Positions 56,497-64,000 of a stretch of DNA of 64,000 nucleotides are shown piece after piece. The notes under the pieces were generated by a model that was not told where the DNA came from, did not search any database, and saw only the letters and a list, made by a program, of their open reading frames with translations. Positions within the stretch are counted from its first letter, which is position 1; each line of letters opens with the position of its first letter. The DNA is from CAVVEQ01 sp963828855 (GTDB lineage Bacteria; Chloroflexota; Anaerolineae; Anaerolineales; Anaerolineaceae), in assembly GCA_963828855.1 (NCBI GenBank), contig CAWHGB010000006.1, positions 62,001-126,000 of the forward strand, in the 5' to 3' direction. The translations under genes were made by a program, and so were the position numbers.

Positions 56497-57185
56497 GATC
56501 CTTTTTGTCGATGACGACGCCACCCTGCTGAAATTTCTGGCGGAGTATTTCAAAGATCATCCCTACGAGATCCTCACAGCCAGATCAGGACAGGAGGCGA
56601 TTCGCGAAGCCTACCAGGCACACCCGGCATTGGCAGTGCTGGATGTGATGATGCCCGGGATGGACGGGTGGGAGGTCTGCGCGCGGCTGCGCGAGATGTA
56701 CTGATATTCCGATCATCCTGCTGACGGGCAAGACCGCCGAAGCCGATAAGCTGCGCGGGTTTCGCCTGGGTGTGGATGATTATGTCACCAAACCATTCTC
56801 CTTTGCCGAGTTGGCAGCGCGCATCCAGGCGGTGCTCGCGCGTGCGAGGCAGCAGCAGGGAGGAGTTGAGAATATCCTCCGGTGTGGGTCCCTGGTGGTG
56901 GATCTGGATAAACACGAGGTCACCGCCGATGGAAACCTGCTGGCGCTGACCCCCACCGAATTCCGCCTCCTGGAGGTGCTGGCCCGGAGGAAGGGGAAGG
57001 CCGTCTCGGAGGAGGAGCTGATCCAGGAGATGTGGGGAGCGAACCGCCAGGAGGAAAGCACCGCCGTGCGGCGTTACATCTGGCTGCTGCGCAAGAAGAT
57101 CGAGCCCGATCCTTCCCATCCCACCCGGGTGGTCACCGTGCGGGGGTATGGCTACCGCCTTGAGCAGGAAGATTCGCTGGCTTAA
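56486..57185 (+). CDS. OmpR/PhoB-family response regulator, one frameshift
   Basis: ATG 56486. Receiver domain: acidic pocket VDDD, phosphoacceptor Asp in LAVLDVMMPGMDGWE, Thr in ILLTGKT and Lys in YVTKPFS. One frameshift near 56702. DNA-binding winged helix: LALTPTEFRLLEVLARRKGK, VRRYIWLLRKKIEPDPSHP, TVRGYGYRLE. About 233 residues. Target genes are not known; the protease and surface genes upstream are candidates by position. Confidence 0.94.
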
Positions 57186-57204
57186 ATCAAACCGAGGTCA
57201 CAGC

Positions 57205-58257
57205 TTGAAATTCACACTGCACCGGGAATTCCCGGCTTCTATAAAGGACGAATGGAACGCGCTGCTCGAAACGAGTATCAACCATGTACCGTTCTTAAGG
57301 TATGAGTACCTGGAAACATGGTGGCAATCACGCGGCGGGGGTGAGTGGCCTGAAGCTGAGTTGGCGATCATCACCGCGGAAGATGAAAACGGTTTGGCTG
57401 GTGTGGCGCCCCTATTCAAGGCAGAATGGGGGGGTAAAAGATCCTTGCTCTTGCTGGGGAGTATCGAGATCTCGGATTACCTGGATTTCATCGTGCGACA
57501 AAAAGATTTACAGGAATTTCTGAGCGGGTTGCTGGATTTTCTGGTGAATTCCTTCCCCCTGGAATGGGACGCGCTTGATCTCTATAATATTTTGGAAGGG
57601 TCACCGAGCCTGGCTGCTCTCACGAAAATCGCCATGGGAAAAGGGTTGAAGGTGGAAACCACCCAACTTCAGCATTCGCCGTATATCCCCCTGCCCGCGG
57701 ATTGGGAGACCTACTTATCGGGGATCGATAAGAAACAGCGGCACGAGATCCGCCGCAAGCTGCGCCGGGCGGAGGAAGCCGGGGGGGCTGTACGCTGGTA
57801 TATCGTGGAAGATGGAGCCACGCTGGAGGCCGAATTGAAGGCGTTCATGCGGTTGATGGCCAATGACGAGGATAAGGCCAAATTCCTCACGCCAGCGATG
57901 CGCGCGCACATGCAGCAGACAGCACACTGCGCGTTTGAAGCGGGCTGCCTCCAACTGGCTTTCCTGGAGGTGAGTGGGGAAAAGGCAGCCGGGTACCTCA
58001 ATTTTGACTACCTGGACAAGATGTGGATCTACAACTCCGGCTTGGATTGGAAATTCGCGGAATATTCCCCTGGCTGGGTGCTGCTGGCGAACCTGATCCG
58101 CTCAGCAATCGAAACTGGCCACAGCGAATTCGATTTCATGCGCGGGAACGAAGATTACAAATACCGCTTTGGGGCGGTGGACCGGTTCGTGATGAGACAT
58201 CGGATTGAACATCAAGGTAAACAACTTGGAGAGGATTCCGGCGTTTCAACGAATTGA
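57205..58257 (+). CDS. FemAB/BioF2-like acyltransferase
   Basis: About 350 residues. I start at TTG 57205 (MKFTLHREFPASIKDEWNAL), which has GAGG upstream; the open frame extends back to ATG 57148 inside the regulator gene. It has the two-GNAT-lobe layout of Acetyltransf_6/FemAB proteins: LETWWQSRGGG, LAGVAPLF, LLLLGSIEISDYLDFIV, SGIDKKQRHEIRRKLRRAEE (typical K-R block), CLQLAFLEVSGEKAAGYLNF and FDFMRGNEDYKYRFG. Members add amino acids or acyl groups to wall peptides or polysaccharides; the substrate is unknown. No frameshift. Confidence 0.85.
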   Translation: MKFTLHREFPASIKDEWNALLETSINHVPFLRYEYLETWWQSRGGGEWPEAELAIITAEDENGLAGVAPLFKAEWGGKRSLLLLGSIEISDYLDFIVRQKDLQEFLSGLLDFLVNSFPLEWDALDLYNILEGSPSLAALTKIAMGKGLKVETTQLQHSPYIPLPADWETYLSGIDKKQRHEIRRKLRRAEEAGGAVRWYIVEDGATLEAELKAFMRLMANDEDKAKFLTPAMRAHMQQTAHCAFEAGCLQLAFLEVSGEKAAGYLNFDYLDKMWIYNSGLDWKFAEYSPGWVLLANLIRSAIETGHSEFDFMRGNEDYKYRFGAVDRFVMRHRIEHQGKQLGEDSGVSTN

Positions 58258-59783
58258 AAGGGACGGTTCCCGGGCGAGTAATAACTATTATCAAGTAGAA
58301 GCTCGAAATCTCTTGAGAAATATTGATCGAATACCAATCGGAATGAATTCACAGGGGATATGGTTGGATATAAGCGATTTTTTCCACTGGGAAGATAATA
58401 CGCATTTAGGATAGCCAATCTATTCTCGCCCCTTACCCCATGGTCGCCCTGAAGGATGATCACAGGCGGGATTTGAGAATTATTAATAATTTTTTCAAGA
58501 TCATTGATGATTCTGCGGTTAATAAATTCAACCTGCTGCGAATATCCTTCGATGAAATAAGTCTCATCGATTGGTGTATTGTGATTACTGTAATACCCCA
58601 AATCCGTTTGCATGGATCCATCAGCCCGAAACACAAATGGGTAATGGGGAATAATGAAATGGGCAAAGACGAATTTTGGACCCTTGATGGTATCTATCTC
58701 GCCAAGCTTATCAAGTTTGAAGAGCTCCCTTTCGATATGTGACTGAACGGGATTCTGAATTTCAGCAACAGTATTTTGTGAGAAGAAAATCTGTGATTCG
58801 ATAAGCGGCAATAATGCGGTCGAATTCAGCAGAATGCTTTCAAACGGCGAAATATACCCGCTGACCTTTCCCTGCGAAAATGGCGAAAAATAGTAACTTG
58901 CATCATTCCAGGAATCCCAAAAATAACCTGTATCGAAGGCAATCGTCTTATAACCATTTTCCTCAAGGATGGACCGAACCCGGTTGTCCTTGATATACCC
59001 CACCAAACTATCCATATTCGAAGCCTCCGGGTCCAACTCCGGGGCGAGATTTTGCAGATAATCCATATTCAAGGTGGAACTCAATGCCAATTCAGTTTGA
59101 ACGTAATTGCTTCGACTGCAATCAGCAACAAAAAATCCAAGCTTTTCCAATTCGGCAATAAATTTTGAATTATCAATACGGAAATCTGATCGTAAATAAT
59201 CTTCTCTTGTATACATATCCAAAATGATGTAATAAACATCCGGTCTTTCGTAGCCGCCGGATCTGACAGCTTCCTGCCCTAATGGGACTTCACTGGATAC
59301 CTCGGACTTCCTATCTTGGATCGCGGTATAAAGAATGGAAAAGAGGGGCAAGGCGATAATTATCGCTCCAGTAAGATTTAAGTAACCCGCCAGGGATTTG
59401 CCGTTTTTCATCTTAGCAAATATCAACCATGTGCAGAATAAGAAGATGATCGCATAAAACAGGATCAACCAGCGATGCCTGCTGATAAAAATATCCGATA
59501 GCGGCGAAGCAGAGATGAAATTCTGTAGATGCCCATACGTAAAAAACAGAATAATGCACAACGAAGAAAAGGCTGCTGCCTTATACATATTTCTACTTAC
59601 AATGAACGTCCCAATGAAAATTATGGATACCAAGCTCAAAGACACCATCAACGGTCGAATTATTACGGAGGGGTCTACTTCCTGGATATTTACTTGGAAA
59701 AGAGATAATGTTGGGTAACAAGCAATCAGGAAGGGATAGTAAGGAAATTTCGCGAGCCTGGCTGTAAGAGTAGAATTTTTCAC
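58212..59783 (-). CDS. Sulfatase-fold membrane enzyme (alkaline phosphatase superfamily)
   Basis: 523 residues, intact. Five or six N-terminal helices (VSLSLVSIIFIGTFIVSRNM, WLILFYAIIFLFCTWLIFAK, LNLTGAIIIALPLFSILYTA) precede a large outside domain beginning RPDVYYIILDMYTREDYLRS, with FAHFIIPHYPFVF and IILQGDHGVRGENR, which carries the metal-binding D-H pair. The layout recalls LtaS/EptA-like phosphoglycerol or phosphoethanolamine transferases, but the usual nucleophile Thr/Ser context (here SRSNYVQTELAL) is only suggestive. It overlaps the convergent gene by 45 bases. It is clearly AT-richer than its neighbours and without indels, so transfer is possible. Confidence 0.78.
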   Translation of the reverse strand: MKNSTLTARLAKFPYYPFLIACYPTLSLFQVNIQEVDPSVIIRPLMVSLSLVSIIFIGTFIVSRNMYKAAAFSSLCIILFFTYGHLQNFISASPLSDIFISRHRWLILFYAIIFLFCTWLIFAKMKNGKSLAGYLNLTGAIIIALPLFSILYTAIQDRKSEVSSEVPLGQEAVRSGGYERPDVYYIILDMYTREDYLRSDFRIDNSKFIAELEKLGFFVADCSRSNYVQTELALSSTLNMDYLQNLAPELDPEASNMDSLVGYIKDNRVRSILEENGYKTIAFDTGYFWDSWNDASYYFSPFSQGKVSGYISPFESILLNSTALLPLIESQIFFSQNTVAEIQNPVQSHIERELFKLDKLGEIDTIKGPKFVFAHFIIPHYPFVFRADGSMQTDLGYYSNHNTPIDETYFIEGYSQQVEFINRRIINDLEKIINNSQIPPVIILQGDHGVRGENRLAILNAYYLPSGKNRLYPTISPVNSFRLVFDQYFSRDFELLLDNSYYSPGNRPFQFVETPESSPSCLP

Positions 59784-59815
59784 AGGGTGGGACCTAAAAA
59801 AATTTGATTTTCCGG

Positions 59816-61276
59816 TTAAATTGCCTGGTCTTGGATTAGTGCATAATAGAACCTTGCCATATTCAACAATCCTTCCACAGGGATTCGCTCGTTCACCCCA
59901 TGGATACCGGCCAGGTCCGCAGGCGTCATCCGCAGGGGGGTGAAGCGGTAGACATTATCAGAAACCAGGGTATAAAAACGGGCATCGGTCATCCCGGTGA
60001 TCAGCACCGGAACGAAGGGGATCTTCCCGAAGATTCCGGCGGCGATTCTTTCGATGGCGTGGTAGGCATCTGACTTGGAGGGGGATTGGCTGGTGGCTTC
60101 CAGGGCGCGACCCTCCAACGCGCGGAGCTGAATGCCGGGATCGGCGATCACCTTGCGGACCCGCTCGCAGGCGAAGGCGACGGAATCCCCCGGGAAAAGG
60201 CGCAGGTTGAGCAGCACAGAGGCTGATTGCGGCAGGGCATTTTCCTGCACACCCCCGGAGATGACCGTGGCGGCGCAGGTTGTGCGGATGGAGGCGTTGG
60301 CTTCCGGAATGCGACCAATAATACGGGCAGCCAGGGGAGCGAACAGCCATAGGTTGGCAAAGACGAGTTGATAAAGGAAAGGAGCGTTGGATCCCAGCCT
60401 TCTGAACAACTCGCGCAATTCCTGCGGATGGGCAGGGAAGGGGTTCTTTTCCAGCCGGGTGATGGCCGCGGCCAGGGAGCCGATGGCCGTGCTGGCTGGC
60501 GGCATGGCGGAATGCCCGCCTTTTGCCTGGCTGCTGAGCTCAAGGGTGAGGTACCCCTTCTCGGCAACGCCGATCAGTCCGGTGGGGATCTTTACTCCCG
60601 GAAGGAAGTCGGAAACCACCGCGGTGCCTTCATCCAGAACGAATTCCGGATGAATGTTTTGCGATTTCATCCAGGCGGCGATGCGCGGTGCGCCGTGGGT
60701 GCCTGAGGTTTCCTCGTCGTGACCGAAGGCGAGATAGATGGAGCGGGAAGGCTTGAAACCGTTGCCGACCAGGTGCTCCACCGCCTGCAGGATGGCGACC
60801 ACCGTGCCCTTGCAATCCACCGCGCCCCGACCCCAGATGTAACCATCGGCGACCTCGCCCTCGAAGGGAGGATGCTGCCACTGGGATTCCGTGCCGGGAT
60901 CGACCGCGACGACATCCAGGTGACCGGTGAGGACGATCGGGTCCAGGTCCGATTGGCTGCCACGCCAGTGAAACAGGAGACTGGGCGTGCCCAGGTCGAT
61001 GCGCTCCAGGGTGCGGTGCACGCGTGGAAAACTTTTCTCCAGTTCCAGCTTGAGCTGCAGGAAGGGGTGGGGGTCTACTTTATCATGGTCGTGATCCGAG
61101 ACTGTTTTGCAGCGGATGGCTTCTGATAATGCTTCGGCGAGGACCTGCGGGTAGAACTCTTCCTGCTCTACTGGTTGCACCTGGGCAGTGGGAGCCCGGA
61201 AAAGGAGGGTGCGCAGAAGGAGGAACGCAAGAAGAAAGAGCAGGGCGGCAAGTATTAGGATCAGGGATGTGGTCAT
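59816..61276 (-). CDS. M20-family metallopeptidase (PM20D1-like) with N-terminal anchor
   Basis: 486 residues, intact. An N-terminal helix (LILILAALLFLLAFLLLRTL) is followed by the M20 core: first metal ligand in VLTGHLDVVAVD, bridging Asp in WGRGAVDCKG, catalytic Glu pair in AFGHDEETSGTHGA, and dimer-domain KGGHSAMPP; last His in GIHGVNERIPVEGL. It is closest in layout to the PM20D1/CPS1 group, which cut or form N-acyl amino acids or short peptides. The substrate is inferred by family only. Confidence 0.92.
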   Translation of the reverse strand: MTTSLILILAALLFLLAFLLLRTLLFRAPTAQVQPVEQEEFYPQVLAEALSEAIRCKTVSDHDHDKVDPHPFLQLKLELEKSFPRVHRTLERIDLGTPSLLFHWRGSQSDLDPIVLTGHLDVVAVDPGTESQWQHPPFEGEVADGYIWGRGAVDCKGTVVAILQAVEHLVGNGFKPSRSIYLAFGHDEETSGTHGAPRIAAWMKSQNIHPEFVLDEGTAVVSDFLPGVKIPTGLIGVAEKGYLTLELSSQAKGGHSAMPPASTAIGSLAAAITRLEKNPFPAHPQELRELFRRLGSNAPFLYQLVFANLWLFAPLAARIIGRIPEANASIRTTCAATVISGGVQENALPQSASVLLNLRLFPGDSVAFACERVRKVIADPGIQLRALEGRALEATSQSPSKSDAYHAIERIAAGIFGKIPFVPVLITGMTDARFYTLVSDNVYRFTPLRMTPADLAGIHGVNERIPVEGLLNMARFYYALIQDQAI

Positions 61277-61294
61277 TTTTTCACCTATTGGGGA

Positions 61295-62399
61295 TCAAGG
61301 TTGACTTGCCTCGAATACCCTATTAAATTCATTTTCGAAGAGATGCGCAAGGGAGGAATCATGGATGATCAGGATGTTTTCATCATTGCGCTCGTCGGCT
61401 GCGCGGGTAAAGTTGTAGGAACCGATCACCACGATCTCCCCGTCGATGATCATCAGCTTTTCGTGCATCAGGGCGGGGTTGCCATCCAGGCGGATATCCA
61501 TCCCCGCGCGCCGCAAACGGTCGTATTCCGTTCCGGTGCTGCCGGGCAGTATTTCCCCCTCAAACACGCCGCGCACATCCACACCGGATTGATATTTCTG
61601 TACCAATTCCTCACCCAGGTCATCCAGGGTGAAGGTATAGGCCAGAAAATGGATGCTCGTATCGGCCTGATCCACGAGGGCGAGCAGCTTTTCAGAAATC
61701 CCATCCTCCGGGGAAAAATACACCCCCATCGGTTTTCCATCGATCACAAATTGATTTTGGGTGGTGGGCTGAAGGTCCGTTGCCCCAAAATCCCCATTTT
61801 CAAACATGCTGTTGAACTCCTGCGAGGTACAAACGGGCCAGCTCCGGGTCTTCAACCTCGCAGGAGGTAATTGTTGTCTGAATTCAAGCCATTCACGGTG
61901 TAATTTGCTGACCCGATCAGTACGATCGTACTCATCCACGACCATGAACTTATTGTGCATCAGGCTGTCCTGCTTATCCACAACGATGGGGATGCCGGAG
62001 GCGCGGATTTTTTGCGGGATAGGGTTGATGAAATTATCGCTCTCCATCACCAGGCGCACCCGAACCCCGCGCTCCTCTGCCCGGATCAGCGCTTTGGCCA
62101 GGGCGGGCTCGGAGAAGTTATACACGGCGATATCCAGAGTATCGGTCGCGGAATTGATCGCCTCCAGGAGGCCCTCGAGCGGTTCACAACCGCCGCGGAT
62201 GTCTTCCGGATCGGTGAACCAAAACTGGAAGGAGTCCCCGGCGGAACAATCCGGGGTGGAAGAAGGATCCGAATTGCCGGAAGGATTAGTGGCAGGTGGA
62301 CGAGATCCCTGAAACGTGCATCCCAGGACGAGTACCAAAAGAAAACCGAAGGATCACGGCGGATCGAAAACCCGGATGGAGTTCAAGGTGGGTGCTCAT
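61295..62399 (-). CDS. Phospholipase D-like lipoprotein, compensating frameshifts
   Basis: Likely start ATG 62399 (MSTHLELHPGFRSAVIL) with a frameshift near 62340 into the lipoprotein signal LVLVLGCTFQGS. Two PLD halves: HKD1 is MHNKFMVVDE, HKD2 is MHEKLMIIDGEIVVIGSYNF. Between about 61935 and 61855 the raw frame reads nonsense (RVSKLHREWLEFRQQL), while another frame gives IVLIGSANYTVNGLNSDNNY, the expected sequence after HKD1; two opposite indels hide this. About 367 residues. Such secreted PLD-like proteins act on phospholipids or DNA; which one is unknown. Confidence 0.87.
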
Positions 62400-62564
62400 G
62401 GAAGGGTGATTATCGCGCCATTCAGCGATTATCGCAATAGGGCGCGGTGGGGTTGAAGAAATTTGTTGAAGTACTGATAGAAAGGTGTAATCCTTCACTT
62501 GTGGAACAGATACCGAAAGGATACACTGGGTCTTGTTTTAGTGGATAGAACACCCGGAGGTTTC

Positions 62565-63433
62565 ATGGATTTCTCGATCATTTTCATCATCATCCAGCTG
62601 ATACTCCTGGAAGGGCTGCTTTCGATCGATAACGCAGCCGTGCTGGGCACGCTGGTATCCAAGCTGCCCAAGGATGAACCGTCCCGTGGCCCAAATCCCT
62701 GCGGGTATCGGAAAAAAGCTGCAGAGAACCCTGGGCAACCAGCGCGCTGCCGCGCTGAAAGTTGGGCTTGCTCGGCGCATACCTCGGCCGGGCGTTGATG
62801 CTGATCGCTGCCAGTTACATCATCCAGAACCCGTGGCTGAACGTGGTTGGAGCGCTCTACCTGGTGCATCTGGCTTTCGAGAACCTGGGGATGGCGAACC
62901 AGGAAAGTGAGGATGATGAGATCCGCGCGGTCAAGCAGGATACCTTCTGGTCGGTGGTGATCTCGGTGGAGCTGGCAGACCTGGCCTTCAGCCTGGATAA
63001 CGTTGTGGCTGCGGTGGGGCTTTCCGATAAGCTCTGGGTGGTGCTCATCGGTGTTTTCATCGGCATTCTGACCATGCGCTTCGCTGCTGGGTGGTTTTCT
63101 TATATGGTGGAAAAGGAACCCATCCTCAAACCGGCGGCGTATATCCTGGTGCTGGCCATCGCGATCGAGCTGCTGGTGCAGGAATTCGCCGGGATCGAGA
63201 TCTCGGACCTGACCCGTTTTGCCATCACGGTCAGCATCATTCTGCTCTCGCTGGCCTACGCGCATTTCAAACCGCTGCAAAAATTGCGTTTTGTTTTGAT
63301 ATGGCTGGCACACGGGTTTTCGATCGTCAATGAGTTGCTGGAGTGGATCCTGGCGCCGCTGATGGGTTCGATCCGCCTGGTTTCCAACCTCGTGAAGCGG
63401 GCATTCAAAAAACCTCAACCTGATTTGGAATAA
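62565..63433 (+). CDS. TerC-family membrane protein, frameshifted
   Basis: ATG 62565 (MDFSIIFIIIQLILLEGLLS) after GGAGG. The conserved metal-site motif IDNAAVLG is near residue 23 and the second, FSLDNVVAAVGL, later; eight or so helices, ending with VLIWLAHGFSIVNELLEW. Frameshifts near 62682 and 62765. About 289 residues. TerC/Alx-type proteins export manganese or help load metals onto exported proteins. The substrate is inferred by family. Confidence 0.9.
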
Positions 63434-63468
63434 AGAAAAAAGACCCGGGCAACCGGGTCTTTTTTTGA
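63434..63468. terminator. Bidirectional terminator
   Basis: AAAAAGACCCGG/CCGGGTCTTTTT, loop GCAA, with A and T runs on either side; it serves terC and the convergent GNAT gene. Confidence 0.9.
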
Positions 63469-63909
63469 TTATTCGAAGCTTTTAAGCATCCAGATCATCT
63501 GAAGCTTGCCGAAAAGCTTTTTCCCCATCCCCGCCCGCTCGTAGCCGTATTTTTCATAGACATCCACCGCTGAGGCACGGGTGAGGGTGCCCATCCGCTT
63601 GAAACCCCGTTCACGGGCGCGTTTTTCCACGGTATCCACCAGGAGCTGGCCGATGCCCTTGCCCTGCTGGTTTTCGCGCACCGCCAGGTGGGAGAAGCGC
63701 GCCAATCCGGGCTCATCTTCATAGAGCTTGACCACGCCGACGATCTCGCCGGTCTGATCATCCACCGCCATGAAGTGCTCGCTGATCACTTCGTAATCGT
63801 CCTTTTCGGTGCCGTGGGGCAGCCCGAGCGGCTCGCGCAGGACGTGGTAGCGCAGCGCGTAGTATTCCTTGAATTCCTGCTTGGTGTGGGGGGTTTTGAT
63901 GGTGGTCAT
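63469..63909 (-). CDS. GNAT-family N-acetyltransferase
   Basis: 146 residues, intact. Acetyl-CoA binding loop ENQQGKGIGQLLVDTVEKRA at about residues 78-97, preceded by FSHLAVR; the typical end is VDVYEKYGYERAG. The N-terminus, EFKEYYALRYHVLREPLGLP, matches the ElaA/YjcF-like group. It transfers acetyl to an amine; the substrate is unknown. Confidence 0.9.
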   Translation of the reverse strand: MTTIKTPHTKQEFKEYYALRYHVLREPLGLPHGTEKDDYEVISEHFMAVDDQTGEIVGVVKLYEDEPGLARFSHLAVRENQQGKGIGQLLVDTVEKRARERGFKRMGTLTRASAVDVYEKYGYERAGMGKKLFGKLQMIWMLKSFE

Positions 63910-63944
63910 GGCGAGCCTCCGGTGAGATGATTATAGCATCCTCG

Positions 63945-64000
63945 TTTTGTCATCGCGAGGAGGACGAAGTCCGACGCGGCGATCTCATTAAGGATATATT
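63945..64000. repeat. Partial dispersed repeat at the right edge
   Basis: tcatcgcgaggaggacgaag and gcgatctcatt form a common intergenic element seen in degenerate form at 39720-39835. It is cut by the window edge. Confidence 0.4.

Overview
The window looks like a piece of a Chloroflexota (Anaerolineae-like) chromosome. This is inferred from gene content: cell-surface proteins with Thr/Pro tails, PD40 propellers, DUF5668/'toast-rack' membrane proteins, an MscL with a zinc-ribbon tail, a Bacillus-type LexA box, an FMN-riboswitch RibXY-type transporter and a CoaE with an extra C-terminal domain. GC is moderately high, with a few AT-richer islands (14.8-15.4 kb and 58.2-59.8 kb). Almost half of the genes are broken by single-base indels that can be repaired by eye. 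I treat these mainly as assembly errors and give the full gene span with approximate frameshift positions.

Layout. 0-1.1 kb: a partial methyltransferase, palindromic repeats, and a tRNA-Lys-like gene with a 20-nt insertion next to a degenerate tRNA 3' copy. 1.1-3.2 kb: a membrane Ser/Thr kinase with a PD40 sensor. 3.2-9.0 kb (minus): an essential-gene operon coaE-cdaA-ybbR-der-lepB-zinc-finger protein, linking CoA, c-di-AMP, ribosome assembly and protein export. 9.2-14.8 kb (plus): the translation cluster tRNA-Thr, tRNA-Tyr, tRNA-Thr, tuf, rpmG, tRNA-Trp, secE, nusG, rplK, rplA, L10 leader, rplJ, rplL, ending in a strong terminator. 14.8-25.4 kb: DUF805, lexA with an SOS box inside its promoter, osmC-like, pncB, a K+-independent-type proton pyrophosphatase, surE, a CBS protein, a CAP-LysM surface protein, and a cysK-cysE pair.

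25.9-30.4 kb: five consecutive small membrane proteins (DUF5668/toast-rack/PspC types) and a SIMPL lipoprotein, probably one envelope-stress unit. 30.4-38.0 kb: a propeller lipoprotein, two EamA transporters, MscL, Nudix, PadR, modAB without modC, and a MerR-B12 (CarH-like) regulator. 38.1-44.7 kb: sugar epimerase, 3-methyladenine glycosylase with an in-frame stop, methyltransferase, Nramp transporter, tandem Usp, bactofilin, and holB. 44.7-47.5 kb (minus): an FMN riboswitch followed by a translationally coupled permease, binding protein and ATPase, read as riboflavin uptake.

48.1-57.2 kb: a TadE/TadG-like secreted protein cluster (TadE-like, VWA protein, very long TadE-like protein with a Thr/Pro stalk), then a CPBP protease and a histidine kinase-response regulator pair packed end to end. 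57.2-64 kb: a FemAB/GNAT-like acyltransferase, an AT-rich sulfatase-fold membrane enzyme, an M20 peptidase, a phospholipase D-like lipoprotein, a TerC membrane protein and a GNAT acetyltransferase.

Many genes have a clear -10 box only 3-20 nt before the start codon, suggesting frequent leaderless or very short-leader transcripts. The most notable observations are the structured palindromic repeat family with compensatory changes, the odd tRNA-Lys locus, the CoaE fusion, the 25.9-30.4 kb membrane cluster, and the Tad-like stalk locus.
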